From Moraxellaceae bacterium (GTDB lineage: Bacteria; Pseudomonadota; Gammaproteobacteria; Pseudomonadales; Ketobacteraceae), in contig NVVG01000128.1 of assembly GCA_002402125.1 (NCBI GenBank), forward strand, positions 3,709 through 13,079: a stretch of 9,371 nt of DNA, written 5' to 3'. Below are positions 1 through 5,358 of the stretch, piece by piece (positions within the stretch are counted from its first letter, which is position 1; each line of letters opens with the position of its first letter). A program made the translations under genes and the position numbers. The notes under the pieces are model-generated. The model did not search any database. It saw nothing but the letters and a program-made list of their open reading frames with translations, and was not told where the DNA came from.

Positions 1-62
1 ACCCCGTGCTGCTGTAACAGATTGATTGGTGTTGCCTTTGTTTGTTCGCCACTCGCATTCAT
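1..62 (-). CDS. possible N-terminal fragment of a gene downstream of lptG (unidentified, cut by the window edge)
   Basis: After the lptG stop, the minus strand has an ATG at 62 (with an in-frame ATG at 74) that stays open to the window edge. It gives MNASGEQTKATPINLLQQHG and then leaves the window. The composition looks protein-like, but 20 codons are too few to identify a family. A GAAGG lies 13 nt before the ATG at 62 and only 1 nt before the ATG at 74, so neither start has an ideally spaced ribosome site. A second open frame from an ATG at 58 cannot be excluded. In Pseudomonas I recall an RDD-family membrane protein gene after lptG, but nothing here confirms that. No terminator hairpin is visible between the lptG stop and this start, so the gene, if real, could be co-transcribed with lptFG. 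Confidence 0.3.
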   Translation of the reverse strand, partial: MNASGEQTKATPINLLQQHG

Positions 63-115
63 GACAATGACCATACCTTCATTTTTTATGGGAGCGTTTA
101 AGCCGCACGTTATCG

Positions 116-1174
116 CTACGTTCTTCTTATCACAATTATACCCAATATCAGGCAGACTATGATTGGCGCCAGCGCTGCAATTAACGGCGGCACCTGAAAC
201 ACGATGCTGACATGGCCTAACACATCCTGTGAATAGTTAAATGACAAACCGGTGATGACCCCCGCCGTAATCCTCTGACCCATGGTTACCGAGCGCAGCG
301 GTCCAAATACAAAGGATACCGCAATAAACACCATTACCACTGTTGCTAATGGCTGCAAAACCTTTTTCCAAAAAGCAAAATAATACGGCGTGGCATCGAT
401 ACCCTGTAAGGTCAAATACGTTGAGTAATCATAAAGTCCTGTAATCGACAAATAATCTGGCAGCAATACTACCGTTGACAACATGGTGGGGGTTATCAAG
501 GTATCCCACTTTAATGACGAACGCTCTTCTCGGATGGTTTTGTCCGCCACAAACTGGGTACTTTTTACGTCCTGCAACACCCAATGATCTCCTTGGAAGA
601 TGGCTTTTTCAGAATAATCTGAAGAGATCAATTTACCCCCAGTATCGTAATCAAAACGTGCGATACCAAACATAACACCATTGGGTTGGATGGCGGTTAT
701 GTGGATAAAACGTTCATTTTCCCGATACCAATACCCATGGCGAGCGCTAATAGCCTTGCCACCGTGTTGCTGCATGGCTCGCTCACTTTGGGCGTATTGC
801 TCTAATTCCGGCACCACATACTGAGCTAACAGCAGTCCTATTCCCACTAGCAACATCAATGGCTTCAGAGCGTAGGAGACAATACGAGGTACCGATATGC
901 CTGAGGCTCTCATCACGGTTAATTCACTATTGCTGGCTAACGCGCCCAAGCCCACTAAACAGCCAATTAATGCACACACAGGGATGAATAAATAGATACG
1001 CCGGGGAATGGTATAAATCGTATAGATAAGCGCCTCGGTGGTTTGATAATCCTGCTCCAACCGATTTAGCTCATCAATAAAACCAAACACCACATCCAAA
1101 CCGACTACCACAAAGGTGACGGCCAAGACGGCAAACAGCACAGTTTTTCCCACATAGGCATCCAAACGGGTCAT
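116..1174 (-). CDS. lptG: LptG, permease subunit of the LptB2FG lipopolysaccharide exporter
   Basis: LptG pairs with LptF in the inner membrane. Driven by the ATPase LptB, the complex extracts lipopolysaccharide and passes it to LptC and LptA. The 352-residue protein matches the family length (E. coli 360). It has the expected plan: membrane helices near residues 10-30, 60-80 and 101-120, a periplasmic beta-jellyroll-like region at about 130-265 (it includes HGYWYRENERFIHI), then helices near 272-292, 302-318 and 329-349. NSELTVMRASGIS at 82-94 is the conserved cytoplasmic coupling segment that contacts LptB. GQRITAGVITGLSFNY at 299-314 is a second family signature. The ATG overlaps the lptF stop as ATGA (1174-1171), so translation is probably coupled to lptF. 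The stop is TAG at 118-116. The partner genes lptA, lptB and lptC are not in the window. Confidence 0.95.
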   Translation of the reverse strand: MTRLDAYVGKTVLFAVLAVTFVVVGLDVVFGFIDELNRLEQDYQTTEALIYTIYTIPRRIYLFIPVCALIGCLVGLGALASNSELTVMRASGISVPRIVSYALKPLMLLVGIGLLLAQYVVPELEQYAQSERAMQQHGGKAISARHGYWYRENERFIHITAIQPNGVMFGIARFDYDTGGKLISSDYSEKAIFQGDHWVLQDVKSTQFVADKTIREERSSLKWDTLITPTMLSTVVLLPDYLSITGLYDYSTYLTLQGIDATPYYFAFWKKVLQPLATVVMVFIAVSFVFGPLRSVTMGQRITAGVITGLSFNYSQDVLGHVSIVFQVPPLIAALAPIIVCLILGIIVIRRT

Positions 1175-2310
1175 TGCATGCTCTTCTGTGTGGGTGGTTG
1201 CGGAGAGTGCGGCGACAAATTTTTATCTTCCGATGACAGTCGCAGCTTCAGAGAAACCCAATTATTGAGAAATATACCCAACAGTAAAAAGGGAATATGC
1301 ACCCACATGATACCGAGTTCAGGCGGCAGCTTGCCCTTCTCCATGGCATTTTTGGCAGACATCAATAGAGTAACATAACCCAAATGTAGCAAGATTGACG
1401 GCAACAATTTTAAATATCGGCCTTGTCGGGGGCTCACCTTGCTCAGTGGCACTGCCATTAACACCACGATCGGCACCAGTAAAACCAATGAAATACGCCA
1501 CTGCAACTCCGCTTGGGCTTCGGCACTGTCTTCCTGCCACAGAGCTAGCAAGGTTTTATTAGAATACTTATAGGCTTTTCTTACCGGAGCGGGGTCTTTA
1601 ATCTTTATTTCATAACGATCAAAAGACGAACGGACAAAATCTGCCTCACCCGGTGAACCTTCATCCCGATAACCATTGCCTAACACTAGATACCTTGCGC
1701 CTGAGGCAGCATCTTTTCGATATTGAGCGGTTTGCGCTCGCACCAATGAAAGACGGTCGGGACGGGCTTCATCGTGAGTCATGATAAACACGGTTTCCAT
1801 GTGGTCACCATCATCGGCGATGTTTTCGATATAGGTCACCATGCCGCCCCGCCTAGCGGAGTAAAAACGCCCTGGGGTCAGCACTTCTAAGCCAGACTTA
1901 CGATCTTGTTCTGCTTCTAATATTTTTGACTCTCGGCCACCGGCCGGGGTCAGGTAAAAGCTCAACGCCCCCACCAGCAGGGTCATCATCAAGGTAGGTA
2001 TGACAGTGAGCGCCATTAGCTTACCAGGGCCGACACCACTGGTCTCTAACACCACCATTTCATTTTCCAAATACATGCGGCCGTAACATAACATCACCCC
2101 AAGGAACAAACCTAAGGGTAAAATCAACTGCAACATGCCCGGCATTTGGTAGGCCATTACTAAAAAAACCACGTCTGCACCCAGCCGCCCTTCTGCCACA
2201 TCATTCAAAAATCGCACAAACTGGCCGCACACCAGGATAACCACCAGCACACTACTAACCGCAACGGTGGTCCAAAATAACTGGCGCGATAAATAACGAT
2301 AAATTATCAC
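1171..2310 (-). CDS. lptF: LptF, permease subunit of the LptB2FG lipopolysaccharide exporter
   Basis: LptF is the second transmembrane subunit of the lipopolysaccharide extractor. The start is GTG at 2310. It is chosen because the N-terminus MIIYRYLSRQ matches the conserved MIIxRYL start of the family, and no ATG occurs upstream before the in-frame stop near 2352. No good Shine-Dalgarno precedes it; only a GGA lies about 10 nt upstream. The protein has 379 residues (E. coli 366). Helices lie near residues 11-34, 47-77 and 98-121, followed by a periplasmic jellyroll region at about 125-265 and helices near 272-290, 300-318 and 332-355. The coupling segment is NEMVVLETSGVG at 83-94, and PLSKVSPRQGRYLKLLP is at 288-304. 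The C-terminus has a polar, Pro/Ser/Gln-rich tail (about 361-379) that looks disordered. Its upstream region carries the 12-bp repeat array, which would lie in or near its promoter or leader. Confidence 0.95.
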   Translation of the reverse strand: MIIYRYLSRQLFWTTVAVSSVLVVILVCGQFVRFLNDVAEGRLGADVVFLVMAYQMPGMLQLILPLGLFLGVMLCYGRMYLENEMVVLETSGVGPGKLMALTVIPTLMMTLLVGALSFYLTPAGGRESKILEAEQDRKSGLEVLTPGRFYSARRGGMVTYIENIADDGDHMETVFIMTHDEARPDRLSLVRAQTAQYRKDAASGARYLVLGNGYRDEGSPGEADFVRSSFDRYEIKIKDPAPVRKAYKYSNKTLLALWQEDSAEAQAELQWRISLVLLVPIVVLMAVPLSKVSPRQGRYLKLLPSILLHLGYVTLLMSAKNAMEKGKLPPELGIMWVHIPFLLLGIFLNNWVSLKLRLSSEDKNLSPHSPQPPTQKSMQ

Positions 2311-2314
2311 GGCG

Positions 2315-2410
2315 TATAGTCCAACGTGTAGTCTAACTTGTAGCTCAACCTATAGCTCAACCTATAGCTCAACTTGTAGCTCAACTTATAGCCCGACCTA
2401 TAACCCAACA
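2315..2410. repeat. tandem array of eight 12-bp repeats
   Basis: Eight consecutive 12-bp units run without gap or slippage from 2315 to 2410, starting at 2315, 2327, 2339, 2351, 2363, 2375, 2387 and 2399. The plus-strand consensus is TRTAGYYCAACY. The four central units (2339-2386) differ only at positions 2 and 12, while the outer units are more diverged, the usual pattern for a minisatellite that expands from its centre. Read on the lptF strand, the unit is RGTTGRRCTAYA. The array begins 5 bp upstream of the lptF GTG and therefore occupies its leader or promoter. There are no spacers, so it is not a CRISPR. Function unknown: it may be a binding array, a length-variable leader, or neutral. 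Confidence 0.9.
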
Positions 2411-2485
2411 GAAAATCCAACTCACTCATGCAAAAATGCGCCTACAATAACTAAACAATGTCTTCATTTATCGATACACTCTTAA

Positions 2486-2530
2486 TCAAAGTAGATCAAA
2501 ACAGACCAAACTTGTTAATAATCGTTCAAA
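2486..2530. repeat. YCAAA words phased at 10 bp
   Basis: TCAAA at 2486, TCAAA at 2496, CCAAA at 2506 and TCAAA at 2526 are spaced by 10, 10 and 20 bp. The first three form short degenerate 10-bp repeats (TCAAAGTAGA, TCAAAACAGA, CCAAACTTGT). Further CAAA words follow at 2531, 2551, 2562 and 2566, out of this phase. Short A-runs once per helical turn can bend DNA or place a protein on one face, but the runs are only three to four A's, so a bend would be slight. It may also be chance in an A-rich stretch. Confidence 0.4.
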
Positions 2531-2576
2531 CAAATTGGCTCGAAGCAGTTCAAAGCAGTCCCAAACAAAATCGAAA

Positions 2577-2588
2577 TAATGCTCAACC
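2577..2588. repeat. isolated ninth copy of the 12-bp repeat
   Basis: TAATGCTCAACC at 2577-2588 matches the commonest array unit TATAGCTCAACC at 10 of 12 positions. It lies 166 bp beyond the end of the array and about 80 bp upstream of the pepA start codon. The shared core is GCTCAACC. A match this short could arise by chance, but its position near the second divergent gene is suggestive. Confidence 0.4.
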
Positions 2589-2617
2589 CGGCTTGGCATG
2601 ATCAATTATGCTAATAG

Positions 2618-2660
2618 CTGCGAGAGGATTATCCAATATACACGTTCATTTGTCTCGCGG
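2618..2660 (+). promoter_or_regulatory. possible RNA hairpin covering the pepA ribosome-binding site
   Basis: CTGCGAGA (2618-2625) can pair with TCTCGCGG (2653-2660), giving seven Watson-Crick pairs and one G-U pair. The loop is 27 nt. The 3' arm includes the first two G's of the GGAG Shine-Dalgarno of pepA, so the folded form would partly hide it. The long loop makes the structure only moderately stable. I infer a possible effect on translation; nothing demonstrates it. Confidence 0.35.
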
Positions 2661-2662
2661 AG
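2659..2662 (+). promoter_or_regulatory. ribosome-binding site that fixes the pepA start
   Basis: GGAG lies 8 nt before the ATG at 2671. It supports that start over the in-frame ATG at 2608, which has no comparable site. Confidence 0.7.
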
Positions 2663-2670
2663 TAGAGTAC

Positions 2671-4158
2671 ATGGAATTTTTAGCAAAATCAGCCCAACCC
2701 GAAAAACTCAAATGCAGCTGTCTTGCAGTTACCTTATTTGATGGCGGTGCATTCTCCGTTAGCGCTCAGAAAGTCGATGATGCCAGCAACGGGGCTATCT
2801 CAAAAATCCTAAAGTTAGGTGATTTCACCGGCGCAGCAGAGCAATCGGTCTTATTACCTGCCCCTACGGGTATCCAAGCCCAACGTTTGTTGCTGATTGG
2901 CCTCGGCAAACTACCGATTGCGGCAAAATCTTTTCGCAAAAGCATCGGCGCCGCACTGACTAAGGTTTCCGGCAGCAAGGCAAAAGACCTAACCATCTGC
3001 TTTGATGGGGTCGATGTAGCAGACCGCGACATCACCTGGATGGTGTCACAAACCGGTGAGGTAGCTGCCACAGCCACCTATACCTTTAATCAATTCAAAT
3101 CTAAAGATCAGAAAAAGGACATTGAATTAGCTAAAATCACCTTCCTTGCCGCAGACAAGAAAATCCAGACTTCAATCGCCGCTGCAGCCAAAACAGCTCA
3201 AGCCATTGGCAACGGCATGAACACCACCCGTACCTTAGGCAATCTACCTGGCAACGAGTGCCCACCGGCCTACCTGGCGAAAGAAGCGAAGAAAATCGCT
3301 CGTGGGCAGAAGAAGCTCTCGGTGAAGGTGATTGAAGAAAAAGAAATGCAAGAATTAGGCATGGGTGCACTGCTTTCTGTTAGCGCCGGCAGCGATCAGC
3401 CCGCCAAACTTATCATCATGAATTATAGCGGCGGAAAAAAAGGCGACGCTCCTCACATATTGGTTGGCAAGGGCGTGACCTTTGATACCGGCGGCATCTC
3501 GCTCAAGCCCGGCGCCGACATGGATCAGATGAAGTTCGATATGTGTGGTGCTGCCAGCGTCTTAGGCACCATGCAAGCGATTGTGGAAATGGAGCTGCCC
3601 CTTAATGTTATTGGTGTGATCACCTCGGCGGAGAATATGCCTAGCGGTGGTGCAACCCGCCCTGGAGATATTGTCACCTCGATGGCTGGCTTAACCATCG
3701 AGATCCTCAATACCGACGCCGAAGGTCGCCTGGTATTGTGTGATGCATTGACCTATGTGAAAAAATTCAAACCCGCCTCGGTTATTGATATAGCCACCCT
3801 CACCGGCGCTTGCTTAGTTGCCTTAGGCAACCACACGTCGGGCATGCTTGGCAACGATGATAGCGTGATGGACAATCTTCGTTTTGCCGCCGACAGTACG
3901 CTAGACGCCGTCTGGCAGCTGCCAATGGGTGAAGAATACCTCAAACAACTGGATACTCCGTTTGCCGATATGGCGAACATTGGAGGCCGCTACGCCGGTA
4001 CCATCACCGCAGCCTGCTTTTTATCTCGCTTTACCGAAGATTACCCTTGGGCACATTTAGACATTGCAGGCACCGCGTGGATTAGCTCTGGCCCCAAGAA
4101 AGGCGCTACCGGTAGGCCCGTGCCCTTGTTAACTCAGTACCTAATCAATCAGGTGTAA
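2671..4158 (+). CDS. pepA: PepA, leucyl aminopeptidase (M17 family)
   Basis: This cytosolic, hexameric, two-metal aminopeptidase removes N-terminal residues from peptides. In E. coli it also binds DNA as an accessory factor in XerCD dimer resolution and in carAB control. I take the ATG at 2671 rather than the in-frame one at 2608, because MEFLAKSAQPEK matches the conserved MEF(x)VKS start and has a good GGAG. This gives 495 residues (E. coli 503). The N-terminal domain (about 1-165) is the variable non-catalytic part; the rest is the catalytic domain. Metal ligands are all present: K267, D272, D290, D349 and E351. The catalytic residues K279 and R353 are also present. The signature NTDAEGRL is at 347-354. 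All these residues are offset by exactly 3 from E. coli numbering. It is the first gene of the pepA-holC cluster and divergent from lptF, as in E. coli. Whether the DNA-binding role is kept cannot be judged by eye. Confidence 0.96.
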   Translation: MEFLAKSAQPEKLKCSCLAVTLFDGGAFSVSAQKVDDASNGAISKILKLGDFTGAAEQSVLLPAPTGIQAQRLLLIGLGKLPIAAKSFRKSIGAALTKVSGSKAKDLTICFDGVDVADRDITWMVSQTGEVAATATYTFNQFKSKDQKKDIELAKITFLAADKKIQTSIAAAAKTAQAIGNGMNTTRTLGNLPGNECPPAYLAKEAKKIARGQKKLSVKVIEEKEMQELGMGALLSVSAGSDQPAKLIIMNYSGGKKGDAPHILVGKGVTFDTGGISLKPGADMDQMKFDMCGAASVLGTMQAIVEMELPLNVIGVITSAENMPSGGATRPGDIVTSMAGLTIEILNTDAEGRLVLCDALTYVKKFKPASVIDIATLTGACLVALGNHTSGMLGNDDSVMDNLRFAADSTLDAVWQLPMGEEYLKQLDTPFADMANIGGRYAGTITAACFLSRFTEDYPWAHLDIAGTAWISSGPKKGATGRPVPLLTQYLINQV

Positions 4159-4175
4159 GCACCCACTAACCATAA

Positions 4176-4202
4176 CCGACGTGCCTTATCACGGCATGTC
4201 GG
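4176..4202 (+). other. intergenic hairpin between pepA and holC
   Basis: CCGACGTGCC (4176-4185) and GGCATGTCGG (4193-4202) form a 10-bp stem with one G-U pair and a 7-nt loop, starting 17 nt after the pepA stop. No T-run follows, so it does not read as a standard intrinsic terminator. It may stabilise the 3' end of pepA mRNA, be a processing site, or weaken read-through into holC. The reading frame that runs through it from a GTG at 4181 is not thought to be used. Confidence 0.5.
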
Positions 4203-4249
4203 GTATGCTGGTGACTATTCATCTTGTAGTTACTAATTTATACCGCTTT

Positions 4250-4253
4250 GGGA
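4250..4253 (+). promoter_or_regulatory. ribosome-binding site that fixes the holC start
   Basis: GGGA lies 5 nt before the ATG at 4259. It supports that start over the in-frame GTG at 4181, which lies inside the intergenic hairpin. Confidence 0.5.
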
Positions 4254-4258
4254 CCTCA

Positions 4259-4690
4259 ATGACGCGCGTTGATTTTTACATTTTACCTGATCACTACCCG
4301 CAGTCGCCGCTGACTTATGCCAGCCGATTGATTGAAAAAGTGCAACGATTAGGCCACGAGATCTATGTACATTTGGACTCTGAACAAGATTGCCAATACC
4401 TCAATGAGCAACTGTGGCAGCTGACTCCCGAGAGTTTTATAGCCCACGAAATCGTCGGCGCGCAGAAAACCAACGCTCCGGTGTTATTAGGATTCTCCGA
4501 TGAGCCCACTTACCATGGCAATGTGATGATTAATTTGTCGGGCAATATTCCGGCTTTTTTCAGCCAGTTTGAGCGCGTCGCAGAAATAGTGCCAGGCAAT
4601 ACTGAGATGCGTACTAAGAGCCGAGAAAATTTCCAATTTTACAAGGAGAGGGGTTACCCTCTGCAGACTCATAACATTAAAATTCAATAA
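4259..4690 (+). CDS. holC: HolC, chi subunit of DNA polymerase III holoenzyme
   Basis: Chi binds psi (HolD) and the C-terminal tail of single-strand binding protein, linking the clamp loader to SSB-coated lagging-strand DNA. The ATG at 4259 gives 143 residues (E. coli 147) and the typical start MTRVDFYIL (E. coli MKNATFYLL). A frame extending back to a GTG at 4181 adds 26 residues with no family resemblance. Recognisable segments are ASRLIEKVQRLGHEIYVHLD (21-40, helix then strand), QLWQLTPESFIAHEI (51-65, equivalent to the LW..(x)..SFVPH block), APVLLGF (73-79), and VMINLSGNIPAFFSQFERVAEIVP (from 89), the conserved second half. The gap from pepA is 100 nt and contains a hairpin. The pepA-holC-valS neighbourhood is conserved in gammaproteobacteria. 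The C-terminus ends in a short polar tail. Confidence 0.92.
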   Translation: MTRVDFYILPDHYPQSPLTYASRLIEKVQRLGHEIYVHLDSEQDCQYLNEQLWQLTPESFIAHEIVGAQKTNAPVLLGFSDEPTYHGNVMINLSGNIPAFFSQFERVAEIVPGNTEMRTKSRENFQFYKERGYPLQTHNIKIQ

Positions 4691-4713
4691 CAAGCGTCAG
4701 GGGTGCACAGATT

Positions 4714-5238
4714 ATGAAAGACCAGACTACTGAAAGTGAGCGCCTGCTATCTGAATTACAGTCTCTCAATACCACCTTAGACAACGACCCTTATGATCTT
4801 GATGCCGACCAACAGCTAGAGGATCTTCCGGTTCTCAAAAGTTTCGTGGAAAAATTACCCGTGCTAAGCGAAAGGTTTATGCATCGTGGAGGCATAAACA
4901 TTCAGCCCCAAACTATTGCACCTCAAGCCATTCCAGCGGAACCAGCAGCTGACGAGGATTCGCCTGCTATTGCTGGTGCGGCTAAACAACAGGTGGTGAT
5001 TTTGGCCGATGATGGGCCGGGATTTGTGCTAGATAACGCTAAAAACTATCTGGATGAGGCATCTGCAGAGCTGCACAGCAGGTTAACTGCCTCAAAGAAT
5101 GACCCCCTATTAGCCGAAAAAGCAGCATCGGTGCTTGATGATATTGTAAAAAATCAGATAGCGCTTATCGAAGCCGAATTACGCACGCGCTTAGAGGCCG
5201 ATGCTGAGGCATTGATCAACGCGCAAAAGGAAAAATAG
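4714..5238 (+). CDS. uncharacterised acidic helical protein between holC and valS
   Basis: I do not recognise a named family. The 174-residue protein has no signal peptide or membrane segment and should be cytosolic. The ATG has AGGGG at 4699-4703, 10 nt upstream, and lies 23 nt after holC, so the two are probably co-transcribed. The N-terminal part (about 1-55) is acidic and helical, with two LPVL motifs exactly ten residues apart (38-41 and 48-51). Residues about 60-95 form an Ala/Pro/Gln/Glu-rich linker. Residues about 108-174 look like a long amphipathic helix (DDIVKNQIALIEAELRTRLE at 142-161). From memory, Pseudomonas has a hypothetical gene in the same place with a similar acidic start, a 'PVL' motif and a C-terminal 'EAELR' helix, so it is probably an orthologue. 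Position suggests a link to replication or nothing more than conserved neighbourhood; function is unknown. Confidence 0.85.
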   Translation: MKDQTTESERLLSELQSLNTTLDNDPYDLDADQQLEDLPVLKSFVEKLPVLSERFMHRGGINIQPQTIAPQAIPAEPAADEDSPAIAGAAKQQVVILADDGPGFVLDNAKNYLDEASAELHSRLTASKNDPLLAEKAASVLDDIVKNQIALIEAELRTRLEADAEALINAQKEK

Positions 5239-5263
5239 CCGAGCATTCAGGCTCCCCAATCGG

Positions 5264-5269
5264 TATACT
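5264..5269 (+). promoter_or_regulatory. possible -10 box upstream of valS
   Basis: TATACT at 5264-5269 is a good sigma-70 -10 hexamer, 95 nt before the valS ATG. I see no matching -35 hexamer at 16-18 bp spacing and no extended TGn, so it is a weak candidate. It would let valS be transcribed separately from the upstream genes. Confidence 0.22.
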
Positions 5270-5300
5270 GCTTCTCTATTAACTAATTTTTGTCCACACC

Positions 5301-5321
5301 GCCAGCGACGACGCCGCTGGC
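5301..5321 (+). other. hairpin in the valS leader
   Basis: GCCAGCG (5301-5307) and CGCTGGC (5315-5321) form a perfect 7-bp GC-rich stem with a 7-nt loop in the 120-nt gap before valS. The only T-run (TTTTT) lies upstream of the stem, so it does not resemble a plus-strand terminator. It may be a leader structure or an mRNA processing site. Confidence 0.45.
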
Positions 5322-5358
5322 ATCCCGTCCTATTGAGAAATAAATACTATTTAGCGCT

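Larger units (their letters stand above)
2311..2670. other. divergent intergenic region between lptF and pepA
   Basis: This 360-bp gap must hold the promoters of both lptFG (minus) and pepA (plus). It contains the 12-bp tandem array next to lptF, the 10-bp phased YCAAA words in the middle, an isolated repeat-like unit at 2577-2588, and a possible RNA hairpin over the pepA ribosome site. I looked for -35/-10 pairs on both strands. I found TATA-rich and TTG-containing words inside the repeats, but none with 16-18 bp spacing that I would call a promoter. The middle is AT-rich and full of CAAA words. No tRNA or small RNA gene was recognised. Confidence 0.7.

Noticed and set aside
2315..2410. CRISPR array
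   Set aside because: Units are 12 bp, directly adjacent, with no spacers and no cas genes.
2303..2485. Plus-strand open frame through the 12-bp array encoding Y/C-S-S/P-T tetrapeptide repeats
   Set aside because: It has no ATG, GTG or TTG start before the repeats and no ribosome site. The frame stays open only because 12 is a multiple of three.
2593..2611. Sigma-54-like promoter (TTGGCA ... TGC) upstream of pepA
   Set aside because: The GG to GC spacing is 13 bp instead of the required 10.
2608..2670. Longer pepA N-terminus from the ATG at 2608
   Set aside because: The extra 21 residues have no counterpart in the family, while MEF at 2671 has a good GGAG and matches the conserved start.
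4181..4258. Longer holC N-terminus from the GTG at 4181
   Set aside because: The start lies inside the intergenic hairpin and the added residues do not resemble the chi family.
5239..5358. T-box riboswitch before valS
   Set aside because: The leader is too short, lacks the T-box sequence and terminator/antiterminator pair, and the organism looks gammaproteobacterial.
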